DNA of 64,000 nt from an uncultured Bacteroides sp. (lineage in GTDB: Bacteria > Bacteroidota > Bacteroidia > Bacteroidales > Bacteroidaceae). The notes beneath the pieces are model-generated. The model had not been told where the DNA came from. It saw only the letters and a list, made by a program, of their open reading frames with translations, and did no database searches. The DNA is taken from NCBI RefSeq assembly GCF_958445495.1, contig NZ_CAUCSQ010000005.1, positions 1-64,000 of the forward strand. Direction: 5' to 3'. Below, in pieces: positions 55,839 through 64,000 of the stretch. Every line of letters begins with the position of its first letter. Position 1 is the first letter of the stretch. The position numbers were made by a program, and so were the translations under genes.

Positions 55839-56803
55839 AGTTCTGTTTCTTTTTGGAAATCTAAGTACGGGTATTTTCCGATAAGTCGTTCTATTTTTAA
55901 CACAATTTGTCCTAAAAAGCGTTGATATGCTTCTGATTCGGGATGGAAAGGCTTATGCTCCAATCCCTTTCGGATATCTTCCGTTTCCGCTATAATCCCT
56001 TTGGTTTCAGGAGTAAAGAAAGTTTCCGAAAAACACTCCCACAGATAACGGACCGCCGGGAGGGACGGATGCAGCATGTCGTCCGCATAAAAACGGTAAT
56101 CACGCAATTCGTCAAGCAGAATCTCGTAAGAAGGGAAATAGAAAACCCGCTCCGGAAACAACCGCCTCAACCGGTCGATTGCCAGCAACAGAGTCGCCTT
56201 GCTCAACTGGTTGGCATGCATCCCGTCGCGGATATGCCGGATAGGGCTCACCGTAAACAAGACTTTCAGATTCGGGTTACGCGCCGTCATGTCCGCCAGC
56301 AACGAAGCATACTCATCCGTAATCTCATCCACCGTCAGCAGGCGGCGGTTGAAATTGTTCTCCGGCAGCTTGTGGCAATTAGCCACCACCCTCCCCGTCT
56401 CTTTCTGCTCATAGACATAAGCGGTTCCGAAAGTCAGCATCAGCCAGTCCAACCGGTGCACCTCCTCGCCGGCACGCTGCAAACGCCGGTTTATATTCCG
56501 GACGGCTTCCTCCGCCTCAGGAGCGGAAAACGAGCCGTGGTGCATCGGGCTGTGCCAATACCCCCCGTAAGCGAACAAATCGTTTTCCCGGTACACCTTC
56601 CCCTTCCATATCTCAAGCAAAGCCGCCGAGACGGAAAAAGGATTATAAAGAATACCGAAAGGATTCACGTCAACCCTGAACTTGCTCTCAGCCAGCAGCA
56701 TTCCCATATTTCCGGCAAAACAAGACCCCATCAGCAGTATCCGCTCCGCATGGGTAACGGGCGGCAAATCCGCGGGCAATTCAACCCTCGTCCGGAACTC
56801 CAT
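55814..56803 (-). CDS. GSCFA domain protein
   Basis: A 329-residue cytoplasmic protein of the GSCFA family (SGNH-like hydrolase fold) named for the motif seen here as LMGSCFAGNMG (about residues 25-35). Later blocks HSPMHHGSFSAPE and HPSLPAVRYLWECF fit the family. The function is unknown; conserved linkage to murF-alr suggests a cell-envelope role. Start chosen at 56803 because the promoter -7 box (56864-56871) lies over the upstream ATG at 56866. Confidence 0.88.
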   Translation of the reverse strand: MEFRTRVELPADLPPVTHAERILLMGSCFAGNMGMLLAESKFRVDVNPFGILYNPFSVSAALLEIWKGKVYRENDLFAYGGYWHSPMHHGSFSAPEAEEAVRNINRRLQRAGEEVHRLDWLMLTFGTAYVYEQKETGRVVANCHKLPENNFNRRLLTVDEITDEYASLLADMTARNPNLKVLFTVSPIRHIRDGMHANQLSKATLLLAIDRLRRLFPERVFYFPSYEILLDELRDYRFYADDMLHPSLPAVRYLWECFSETFFTPETKGIIAETEDIRKGLEHKPFHPESEAYQRFLGQIVLKIERLIGKYPYLDFQKETELCHIRLNP

Positions 56804-56863
56804 ATAACTCCTCTCTTTACCGATTCCTTTTTTCACAGGTTTATTCCTCCCTTTTTCACTAGG

Positions 56864-56871
56864 CAAAAGTA
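56864..56871 (-). promoter_or_regulatory. Promoter -7 box of the GSCFA-murF/alr operon
   Basis: Minus strand TACTTTTG, full consensus. It rules out the ATG at 56866 as the translation start. Confidence 0.6.
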
Positions 56872-56956
56872 CAACAAAGATGTGTATTCCATTCCATCCG
56901 CCTCCACGGAAATAAGAAATTATAAGAAAAAGTAAGCCGGATACGCATTCTTTTCG

Positions 56957-56964
56957 TATTTTTG
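56957..56964 (+). promoter_or_regulatory. Promoter -7 box of dxs-trkA-trkH
   Basis: TATTTTTG, 19 bases before the dxs ATG; gives a very short leader. Confidence 0.6.
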
Positions 56965-56983
56965 CGCTAAATTTCCTAGAATC

Positions 56984-58927
56984 ATGAATAATGAACCGAC
57001 ATATAACTTGCTAAACGCTATCGATTATCCCGAAGATTTGCGAAAACTGAACGTAGAGCAACTGCCGGAAGTATGCGATGAATTAAGGCAAGACATTATC
57101 AAGGAGCTTTGCTGCAATCCGGGACATTTTGCCGCGAGTTTGGGGACAGTGGAATTGACCGTGGCTTTACATTATGTCTACAATACGCCTTATGACCGCA
57201 TCGTTTGGGACGTGGGACACCAGGCATACGGACACAAAATCCTTACGGGACGGCGCGACGCATTTTCCACCAACCGGAAACTGGGAGGAATCCGTCCTTT
57301 CCCGTCGCCGGAAGAAAGCGAATACGACACATTCACCAGCGGCCACGCTTCCAACTCGATTTCCGCCGCTCTGGGCATGGCTGTGGCAGCCGCGCGGAAA
57401 GGAGAGTCCGGCCGGCACGTGATAGCAGTCATCGGCGACGGTTCAATGAGCGGCGGGCTCGCCTTCGAAGGGCTGAACAACTCTTCCGCCACCCCCAACA
57501 ACCTGCTCATCATCCTAAACGACAACGATATGTCCATCGACCGCAGCGTCGGCGGCATGAAACAATACCTTTTCAACCTTACGACCTCAAACCGCTACAA
57601 CCGGTTACGGTTCAAGACCTCGCGGATATTGTTCAAGCTCGGCATCCTGAACGAAGAACGGCGTAAGGCGCTCATACGCTTCGGCAACAGCCTGAAATCG
57701 ATGGCCGCCCAGCAACAGAACATCTTCGAAGGGATGAACATCCGCTACTTCGGCCCCATCGACGGTCACGACGTGAAGAACCTCGCAAGGGTGCTGCGCG
57801 ACATCAAAGACCTGCAAGGCCCCAAAATCCTGCACCTGCATACGGTAAAGGGGAAAGGGTTCGCCCCGGCGGAAAAACACGCCACCGAATGGCACGCGCC
57901 CGGCAAATTCAATCCAATCACCGGAGAACGGTTTATCGACAATACCGAAGGGAAACCTCCCCTCTTTCAAGACGTCTTCGGAAACACGCTCTTGGAACTG
58001 GCGGAAGCCAATCCCCGAATCGTGGGTGTCACCCCTGCCATGCCCAGCGGCTGCTCCATGAACATACTGATGGCGAAAATGCCCGAACGGGCTTTCGACG
58101 TAGGCATTGCCGAAGGGCACGCCGTCACTTTCTCCGGCGGTATGGCGAAAGAAGGCTTACAGCCCTTTTGCAACATCTATTCGTCGTTCATGCAACGGGC
58201 ATACGACAACATCATCCATGACGTAGCGATTCAAAACCTGCCCGTCGTCCTCTGCCTCGACCGCGCCGGACTGGTCGGCGAAGACGGACCCACTCACCAC
58301 GGCGTTTTCGATATGGCTTACCTGCGCCCGATACCGAACCTGACAATTGCCTCACCGATGGACGAACACGAACTGCGGCGGCTGATGTACACCGCGCAGC
58401 TTCCGGACAAAGGCCCGTTTGCCATACGCTACCCCAGAGGCCGGGGAACACGGGTAGACTGGGAATGCCCGCTTGAAGAAATCCCCGTAGGAAAAGGCAG
58501 GAAGCTGAAAGACGGGAAAGACGTGGCGGTCGTCAGCATAGGCCCCATCGGCAACAAAGCCGCTACCGCCATCGCCCGCGCCGAAGCCGAATCCGGCGGA
58601 AGCATCGCACATTACGATTTACGGTTCCTCAAACCGCTGGATGAAGAACTGCTTCATGAGATAGGGCGCAAATTCCGCCGTATCGTCACTCTGGAAGACG
58701 GCTCCGTCCGGGGAGGAATGGGAAGCGCCGTACTCGAATTCATGGCAGACCATGAATATGCTCCGGCAGTGAAACGCATCGGAGTCCCGGATAAATTCGT
58801 GCAACACGGCACAATCGAACAACTATACCAGCTCTGCGGAATGGACGAAGAGGGCATAGTCAAAGAATTAGTAAAGCAATGCACACTTCAGTTAACCATG
58901 AGCGGAGTTAAAGAATTAACCAACTGA
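56984..58927 (+). CDS. dxs: 1-deoxy-D-xylulose-5-phosphate synthase
   Basis: A 647-residue thiamine-diphosphate enzyme that joins pyruvate and glyceraldehyde-3-phosphate, the first step of the MEP isoprenoid pathway. Motifs: GDGSMSGGLAFEGLNN (cofactor binding), the catalytic Glu region in FDVGIAEGHAVTFSGGMA, and the transketolase C-domain. Length is normal. It leads an operon with trkA, whose ATG is 3 bases after the dxs stop. Confidence 0.97.
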   Translation: MNNEPTYNLLNAIDYPEDLRKLNVEQLPEVCDELRQDIIKELCCNPGHFAASLGTVELTVALHYVYNTPYDRIVWDVGHQAYGHKILTGRRDAFSTNRKLGGIRPFPSPEESEYDTFTSGHASNSISAALGMAVAAARKGESGRHVIAVIGDGSMSGGLAFEGLNNSSATPNNLLIILNDNDMSIDRSVGGMKQYLFNLTTSNRYNRLRFKTSRILFKLGILNEERRKALIRFGNSLKSMAAQQQNIFEGMNIRYFGPIDGHDVKNLARVLRDIKDLQGPKILHLHTVKGKGFAPAEKHATEWHAPGKFNPITGERFIDNTEGKPPLFQDVFGNTLLELAEANPRIVGVTPAMPSGCSMNILMAKMPERAFDVGIAEGHAVTFSGGMAKEGLQPFCNIYSSFMQRAYDNIIHDVAIQNLPVVLCLDRAGLVGEDGPTHHGVFDMAYLRPIPNLTIASPMDEHELRRLMYTAQLPDKGPFAIRYPRGRGTRVDWECPLEEIPVGKGRKLKDGKDVAVVSIGPIGNKAATAIARAEAESGGSIAHYDLRFLKPLDEELLHEIGRKFRRIVTLEDGSVRGGMGSAVLEFMADHEYAPAVKRIGVPDKFVQHGTIEQLYQLCGMDEEGIVKELVKQCTLQLTMSGVKELTN

Positions 58928-58929
58928 AA

Positions 58930-60270
58930 ATGAAGATTATTATTGCAGGGGCCGGCAACGTAGGCACCCATTTGGCTAAATTACTGTCCAGGGAAAGGCA
59001 GGACATCATTCTGATGGACGATGACGAAGAGAAACTGACCGCCCTCAGTTCCAATTTCGACCTGCTCACGGTCACCGCTTCCCCTTCCTCCATTTCCGGG
59101 TTGAAAGAAGCGGGTGTAAAGGAAGCAGACCTGTTCGTCGCCGTCACTCCCGACGAGAGCCGGAACATGACCGCCTGTATGCTGGCTACCAATCTGGGAG
59201 CCAAGAAAACAGTGGCACGCATCGACAACTACGAATACCTCCTGCCCAAAAATAAAGAATTCTTCCAGAAGCTGGGCGTGCATTCGCTGATTTATCCGGA
59301 AATGCTTGCCGCCAAAGAAATCGTATCTTCCATGCGCATGAGCTGGGTACGCCAATGGTGGGAGTTCTGCGGAGGAGCCCTCATCCTCATCGGGACCAAA
59401 ATGCGCGAGAAGGCGGAAATCCTGAACATACCGCTATACGAGCTGGGCGGACCGGACATCCCCTATCACGTAGTAGCCATCAAACGCGGCACGGAGACGA
59501 TTATCCCGCGCGGCGACGACGTTATCAAGCTGCATGACATCGTTTATTTCACCACTACCCGCAAATACATCCCCTACATCCGGAAAATCGCCGGCAAGGA
59601 AGACTACGCCGACGTACGCAACGTAATGATTATGGGAGGCAGCCGCATCGCCGTCCGCACCGCGCAGTACGTGCCGGACTACATGCAGGTGAAAATCGTG
59701 GACAACGACATCAACCGCTGTAACCGCCTGTCCGAATTACTGGACGACAGGACGATGATAATTAATGGAGACGGCCGTGACATGGACCTGCTCATCGAAG
59801 AAGGACTCAAGAATACGGAAGCTTTCGTCGCCCTGACCGGGAACTCCGAGACAAACATCCTCGCCTGCCTCGCGGCAAAACGCATGGGAGTGGAAAAGAC
59901 AGTGGCAGAAGTAGAGAACATCGACTATATCGGCATGGCGGAAAGCCTCGATATCGGAACCGTCATCAACAAAAAGATGATTGCCGCCAGCCACATCTAC
60001 CAGATGATGCTGGACGCCGACGTATCCAACGTGAAATGCCTGACGTTCGCCAATGCCGACGTGGCAGAATTCACCGTGCCGGCGGGAGCGAAGATAACCA
60101 AACACTTCATCAAGGATTTGGGGCTTCCCAAAGGAACTACCATCGGAGGAATGATTCGCAACGGCGAAGGAGTGCTGGTGACCGGCGACACCCTGATACA
60201 ACCGGGCGACCACGTAGTCGTATTCTGCCTAAGCATGATGATAAAGAAGATTGAAAAATTCTTTAACTAA
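58930..60270 (+). CDS. trkA: Trk potassium uptake regulatory subunit TrkA
   Basis: A 446-residue cytoplasmic protein with two Rossmann RCK_N domains (GAGNVGTHLAKLLS at the start; MIMGGSRIAVRTAQYV at about 235) each followed by a TrkA_C domain. It binds NAD/ATP and gates TrkH, encoded 16 bases downstream. Confidence 0.97.
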   Translation: MKIIIAGAGNVGTHLAKLLSRERQDIILMDDDEEKLTALSSNFDLLTVTASPSSISGLKEAGVKEADLFVAVTPDESRNMTACMLATNLGAKKTVARIDNYEYLLPKNKEFFQKLGVHSLIYPEMLAAKEIVSSMRMSWVRQWWEFCGGALILIGTKMREKAEILNIPLYELGGPDIPYHVVAIKRGTETIIPRGDDVIKLHDIVYFTTTRKYIPYIRKIAGKEDYADVRNVMIMGGSRIAVRTAQYVPDYMQVKIVDNDINRCNRLSELLDDRTMIINGDGRDMDLLIEEGLKNTEAFVALTGNSETNILACLAAKRMGVEKTVAEVENIDYIGMAESLDIGTVINKKMIAASHIYQMMLDADVSNVKCLTFANADVAEFTVPAGAKITKHFIKDLGLPKGTTIGGMIRNGEGVLVTGDTLIQPGDHVVVFCLSMMIKKIEKFFN

Positions 60271-60286
60271 ATCATAAAACACGCCT

Positions 60287-61738
60287 ATGCTCAACCCGAA
60301 AATGATATACCGCATCATCGGATTTCTGCTCCTGATAGAAACAGCCATGTTGTTATGTTGCGGAACCGTCTCTTTCTTTTATCAAGAAAACGATTTGCGG
60401 AGTTTCCTGATTTCATCCGCCATCACCGCGGGAGTAGGCATCCTGATGCTCGCTGCCGGCAAAGGCGCGGAAAAATCGTTGAACCGCCGGGACGGATATG
60501 TCATTGTCAGCGCGGCATGGATTGCATTCTCCTTTTTCGGAATGCTACCTTATTATATAGGAGGATACATCCCGAACATCGCCGACGCCTTCTTCGAGAC
60601 GATGTCCGGATTCAGCAGCACGGGAGCCACCATTCTGAACAATATAGAATCCATGCCCCACGGAATCCTTTTCTGGCGGTCAATGACGCAATGGATAGGA
60701 GGCTTGGGAATCGTATTCTTCACAATCGCCGTCCTTCCGATTTTCGGTATGGGAGGCATCCAGGTATTTGCAGCCGAAGCCAGCGGGCCTACCCACGACA
60801 AAGTGCATCCTCGCATAGGCGTCACCGCCAAATGGATTTGGGGAATCTACGCCGGCATGACGGGAACCCTGATTGTATTGCTGACATTGGGCGGCATGAG
60901 TGTGTTCGACAGCGTTTGCCACGCCTTTGCCACCACCGGCACAGGAGGCTTCTCGACCAAGCAGGCGAGCATCGAATATTACCATTCCCCTTACATCGAC
61001 TACGTAATATCGATTTTCATGTTTCTTTCCGGAATCAACTTCACCCTTCTCCTGCTGATGTTTAAAGGAAAAATAAAGAAATTCATCCATGACGCTGAAC
61101 TGAGATTCTATTTCATCTGCGTATCCTTCTTTACCTTGTTCATCACCGCCTGGCTTTATCAGACTACGCCGATGGGAATCGAAGAAGCGTTCCGGAAATC
61201 GCTGTTCCAGGTCATTTCACTGCAAACCTCCACCGGCTTTTCCACGACGGACTACATGCTCTGGCCCTCCATCCTCTGGGGCTGCCTGGTCGTAGTGATG
61301 CTGATAGGCGCCTGTGCAGGCAGCACGACGGGCGGCATCAAGTGTATCCGTATGGTAATCCTTTTCAAAGCGGCGAAAAACGAGTTCAAACACATCCTGC
61401 ATCCCAATGCCGTATTGCCGGTACGGGTGAACAAGCAGGTCATCGCCCCTTCCGTCCAGTCCACCGTACTGGCGTTCACATTCCTGTATGCCGTCATCGC
61501 CATCATAAGTATCCTTGTCATGATGGGATTGGGAGTCGGTTTTCTCGAATCGGTCGGGACAGTCGTCTCAAGCATGGGCAATATGGGACCCGGACTCGGA
61601 ACGTGCGGCCCCGCTTACTCGTGGAGTGCATTGCCCGACGCTGCCAAATGGCTGCTTTCTTTCCTGATGCTCCTCGGACGTCTGGAATTATTCACGGTCT
61701 TGTTGCTGTTCAGCTCCGACTTCTGGAAGAAAAACTGA
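60287..61738 (+). CDS. trkH: Trk potassium uptake channel TrkH
   Basis: A 483-residue membrane protein with four P-loop repeats; the selectivity-filter regions are SSTGATIL, TGTGGFST, TSTGFSTTD and SMGNMGPGLG. Partner of TrkA; imports potassium. Last gene of the dxs-trkA-trkH operon. Confidence 0.97.
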   Translation: MLNPKMIYRIIGFLLLIETAMLLCCGTVSFFYQENDLRSFLISSAITAGVGILMLAAGKGAEKSLNRRDGYVIVSAAWIAFSFFGMLPYYIGGYIPNIADAFFETMSGFSSTGATILNNIESMPHGILFWRSMTQWIGGLGIVFFTIAVLPIFGMGGIQVFAAEASGPTHDKVHPRIGVTAKWIWGIYAGMTGTLIVLLTLGGMSVFDSVCHAFATTGTGGFSTKQASIEYYHSPYIDYVISIFMFLSGINFTLLLLMFKGKIKKFIHDAELRFYFICVSFFTLFITAWLYQTTPMGIEEAFRKSLFQVISLQTSTGFSTTDYMLWPSILWGCLVVVMLIGACAGSTTGGIKCIRMVILFKAAKNEFKHILHPNAVLPVRVNKQVIAPSVQSTVLAFTFLYAVIAIISILVMMGLGVGFLESVGTVVSSMGNMGPGLGTCGPAYSWSALPDAAKWLLSFLMLLGRLELFTVLLLFSSDFWKKN

Positions 61739-61807
61739 CAGAAAGAAATTCGGATGCCAACGGCGGGATTCCAAAAAACAACGGCAAACATTCCATATAG
61801 AATCAAA

Positions 61808-61840
61808 CAGAGTGCTAAAAAAACCTTTTTTGCTACTCTG
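61808..61840 (+). terminator. Terminator-like hairpin after trkH
   Basis: CAGAGT (61808-61813) pairs with ACTCTG (61835-61840) with an inner A6/T6 pairing and a short mismatched internal loop. Confidence 0.5.
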
Positions 61841-61842
61841 AC

Positions 61843-61876
61843 TTTGCAAAAAGTATAAATATTAATCCTATATTTG
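61843..61876 (+). promoter_or_regulatory. Promoter of the small orphan gene
   Basis: TTTG at 61843-61846 and TATATTTG at 61869-61876, 22 bases apart; the ATG follows 19 bases later with a GGA-type ribosome site. Confidence 0.6.
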
Positions 61877-61895
61877 CAGCCGTTAAAGGAAAAAG

Positions 61896-62273
61896 ATGAA
61901 ACAAAGCTTAAAATTCGGACTTTTCGCGGTACTGACTTTGCTGATATATTGTGTCAACAATGACATAATAAGCGACATTTGCAAAGTTTCCTCCCCGACT
62001 TATCGGCAGGAGATATGCTGCATATCCCAAGACCGTCCGGTCCAGAATGCGATAGAGCGTCTTTACCATCTTTATTCCACCCACTCCTTCTACATGAGCC
62101 ATACGGACGTGGCAAATGTTCCGGCAGAGAAAAGCGTCCTGTTACTAATCGCCTCCTTCTGCGAACATTACAAGTCTCCAAGTCCTCCGCATTCTTCTTC
62201 CCTTCACCCTCCTAAATTTCTCAACGACCCCGTCACCTATTATATATACGGTTTAAGAAAGATTGTCATTTAG
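61896..62273 (+). CDS. Small secreted or membrane-anchored protein of unknown function
   Basis: A 125-residue protein I do not recognise. Residues 5-22 (LKFGLFAVLTLLIYCVNN) form a signal peptide or membrane anchor; the rest has a Cys-Cys pair (EICCIS), a second hydrophobic patch (SVLLLIASFC) and a Ser/Pro/His-rich stretch. The reading frame is supported by a good promoter (-33 and -7), a purine-rich ribosome site (AAAGGAAAAAG) and a hairpin ending the previous operon. It lies alone between trkH and nuoA, so context does not give a role. Confidence 0.55.
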   Translation: MKQSLKFGLFAVLTLLIYCVNNDIISDICKVSSPTYRQEICCISQDRPVQNAIERLYHLYSTHSFYMSHTDVANVPAEKSVLLLIASFCEHYKSPSPPHSSSLHPPKFLNDPVTYYIYGLRKIVI

Positions 62274-62389
62274 ACAAGCCGGGGATATTTTTCAAATCGA
62301 TTTGTTTCAGGCAATCCGTCTTTTCTCCGGTGGGTGAAAGACCTATTGCACATATCTATATAATATTCAATCTAAACAGCTATTGGATT

Positions 62390-62740
62390 ATGAATTTTAC
62401 ATTTTTAGTTGTTGTTTTACTGACAGCGCTCGCTTTTGTCGGTGTAGTGATAGCTCTATCACGCGCTATCTCGCCCCGTTCGTACAATGTACAAAAGTTT
62501 GAAGCCTACGAATGCGGCATACCGACACGCGGCAAATCATGGATGCAGTTCCGTGTGGGTTACTACCTGTTTGCCATCCTGTTCCTGATGTTCGACGTTG
62601 AAACAGCCCTCCTGTTTCCGTGGGCAGTAGTCATGCACGATATGGGACCGCAAGGACTGGTCAGCGTCCTCTTTTTCTTTATCATTTTAGTTCTGGGCCT
62701 CGCTTATGCCTGGAGGAAAGGAGCTTTGGAATGGAAATAA
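62390..62740 (+). CDS. nuoA: NADH-quinone oxidoreductase subunit A
   Basis: A 116-residue complex I subunit with three membrane helices and the conserved loop YECGIPTRGKSWMQFRVGYY and FDVETALLFPW. Start at 62390 fits the family; the ATG at 62330 adds 20 residues not expected. A 12-base palindrome CAAATCGATTTG lies upstream (62293-62304). First gene of the complex I operon. Confidence 0.95.
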   Translation: MNFTFLVVVLLTALAFVGVVIALSRAISPRSYNVQKFEAYECGIPTRGKSWMQFRVGYYLFAILFLMFDVETALLFPWAVVMHDMGPQGLVSVLFFFIILVLGLAYAWRKGALEWK

Positions 62741-63333
62741 CCAAAAAGCCGAAAATAAAATCAATTCCCTATGAGGAGTTCATTGACAATGAATCATTGG
62801 AAAAGCTGGTTAAGGAACTCAATGCCGGAGGAGCCAACGTGCTCGTGGGAGTCCTTGACGACTTTATCGACTGGGGGCGCAGCAATTCACTGTGGCCGCT
62901 CACCTTTGCAACCAGTTGTTGCGGTATCGAATTCATGGCGTTGGGCGCCGCCCGTTACGACATGGCCCGTTTCGGGTTTGAAGTAGCGCGTGCCAGTCCG
63001 CGCCAGGCCGACATGATAATGGTATGCGGAACAATCACGAACAAGATGGCGCCGGTATTGAAGCGTCTGTACGACCAGATGCCCGACCCGAAATACGTGA
63101 TAGCCGTAGGCGGATGCGCCGTCAGCGGAGGCCCCTTCAAGAAGTCCTACCACGTAGTGAACGGAGTAGACAAGATTCTTCCGGTAGATGTATATATCCC
63201 CGGATGCCCGCCCCGCCCCGAAGCCTTCTATTACGGCATGATGCAGTTGCAACGCAAAGTCAAGATAGAGAAATTCTTCGGCGGAGTGAACAGAAAAGAG
63301 AAAAAACCGGATTATGTAAAAAATGAAGAATGA
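62731..63333 (+). CDS. nuoB: NADH-quinone oxidoreductase subunit B
   Basis: A 200-residue iron-sulfur subunit holding cluster N2; cysteines are visible in ATSCCGIEF, VGGCAVSGG and IPGCPPRPE. The ATG overlaps the end of nuoA by 10 bases (ATGGAAATAA), so translation is coupled. Confidence 0.96.
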   Translation: MEITKKPKIKSIPYEEFIDNESLEKLVKELNAGGANVLVGVLDDFIDWGRSNSLWPLTFATSCCGIEFMALGAARYDMARFGFEVARASPRQADMIMVCGTITNKMAPVLKRLYDQMPDPKYVIAVGGCAVSGGPFKKSYHVVNGVDKILPVDVYIPGCPPRPEAFYYGMMQLQRKVKIEKFFGGVNRKEKKPDYVKNEE

Positions 63334-63410
63334 GTGAGAAAGAAAGAATCAACACGCTGCCGTAAGACACAGCCGATTCCCGACACAACATTCTTAATTT
63401 AACAGGATTT

Positions 63411-64000
63411 ATGCAAGAAATACAATTTATAGCCCCTGCAGCGTTACACGACGAGATGCTGCGCTTGCGAAATGAAAAGCAGATGGACTTCCTCGAAAGC
63501 CTCACCGGCATGGACTGGGGAGAGGCAAGCGAGAAAGACGCCCCGGAAAAACTTCGCGGCCTAGGCGTAGTCTATCATCTGGAATCTACCGTTACGGGTG
63601 AACGGATAGCAGTCAGAACAGCCACCGCCGACCGTGAACAACCGGAAATACCGTCTGTAAGCGATATATGGAAAATAGCCAACTTCTACGAACGTGAAGT
63701 ATTCGACTTCTACGGCATCACTTTCATCGGCCATCCCGACATGCGCCGCCTCTACCTGCGCAACGACTGGACAGGCTATCCGATGCGAAAAGACAACAAC
63801 CCGGAAAAGGACAACCCGCTCAACATGACGAATGAAGAGACGGTAGACACGACCGAGAAAATTGAACTGAATCCCGACGGAAGCATCAAAGACAAAGAGA
63901 ACAAGCTTTTCGGCGATGAGGAATACGTAGTCAATATCGGGCCGCAACACCCCGCCACACACGGCGTCATGCGGTTCCGCGTATCCCTGGAAGGCGAAAC
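63411..64000 (+). CDS. nuoCD: NADH-quinone oxidoreductase subunit C/D fusion (5' part)
   Basis: Open to the window end without a stop (196 codons seen). The first 130 residues are NuoC (NFYEREVFDFYGI, GHPDMRRLYL); after an acidic linker the NuoD start NIGPQHPATHGVMRF appears in the same frame, so the two subunits are fused as in other Bacteroidota. It starts 77 bases after nuoB. NuoCD forms part of the peripheral arm and the quinone site. Confidence 0.93.
   Translation, partial: MQEIQFIAPAALHDEMLRLRNEKQMDFLESLTGMDWGEASEKDAPEKLRGLGVVYHLESTVTGERIAVRTATADREQPEIPSVSDIWKIANFYEREVFDFYGITFIGHPDMRRLYLRNDWTGYPMRKDNNPEKDNPLNMTNEETVDTTEKIELNPDGSIKDKENKLFGDEEYVVNIGPQHPATHGVMRFRVSLEGE

Noticed and set aside
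56804..56866. Longer start for the GSCFA protein
   Set aside because: The promoter -7 box covers this ATG.
55943..56935. 330-residue plus-strand open frame
   Set aside because: Antisense of the GSCFA gene, low-complexity basic composition, no start context.
1..64000. CRISPR array, tRNA or rRNA genes, prophage
   Set aside because: No regularly spaced repeats, cloverleaf or ribosomal sequence, or phage genes were noticed on reading; intergenic regions are explained by promoters, hairpins and remnants. No scanner was run.

Overview
The window reads as a chromosomal segment of a gut Bacteroides species. The support is tandem SusC/SusD pairs, hybrid two-component systems (HTCS), TAnnTTTG promoter -7 boxes, a MurF-Alr fusion and a NuoCD fusion. 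Gene order and content of the pectin part (PL1, CE8, CE12-CE8, GH105, HTCS, kduI, MFS transporter) resemble the homogalacturonan locus described around BT4105-BT4124 of B. thetaiotaomicron. That comparison is from memory; no search was run.

Region 1 (1-18.4 kb, minus strand) is a polysaccharide utilization locus (PUL). In transcription order it holds SusC-SusD-SusC-SusD, a surface lipoprotein, an alginate-lyase-superfamily polysaccharide lyase, an HTCS sensor, a GH88 unsaturated glucuronyl hydrolase and a truncated DUF2264 protein. Lyase plus GH88 points to a uronic-acid-containing polymer. The locus shows decay: an eroded gene lies directly before GH88 (1982-2162), the DUF2264 gene is cut short, and the upstream boundary (18.96-19.23 kb) holds the tail of a GH28 gene and the tail of a second GH88 gene on opposite strands.

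Region 2 (19.3-20.9 kb) is a two-gene operon of a LiaF-like membrane protein and a membrane-bound LytTR regulator. About 21-bp tandem direct repeats lie upstream of its promoter.

Region 3 (21.2-48.1 kb) is the pectin locus. On the plus strand: SusC, SusD, an FN3/DUF5123-type surface protein, a divergent CE8 pectin methylesterase and three PL1 pectate lyases. On the minus strand: the HTCS, a CE12-CE8 fusion esterase, a second CE8 and GH105. Back on the plus strand: a GatC-type PTS EIIC permease, a KduI isomerase with a signal peptide, and an MFS hexuronate-type transporter. Together these would bind pectin at the surface, de-esterify and cleave it, hydrolyse unsaturated digalacturonate, isomerise the product and import it. 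Repeated sequence pairs 21-22 bp apart lie at the SusC promoter and at the GH105/EIIC divergent promoter; they are candidate AraC-type operators. Stem-loops sit inside the PUL operons between the SusC/D genes and the enzyme genes.

Region 4 (48.1-64 kb) is housekeeping: three terminator-like hairpins (one built from 17-bp inverted repeats), a candidate small RNA, a nuclease-helicase, tatC, tatA, murF-alr, a GSCFA protein, dxs-trkA-trkH, a small orphan protein and the start of the complex I operon (nuoA, nuoB, nuoCD, the last cut by the window edge). I saw no tRNA, rRNA, CRISPR array or intact insertion sequence.
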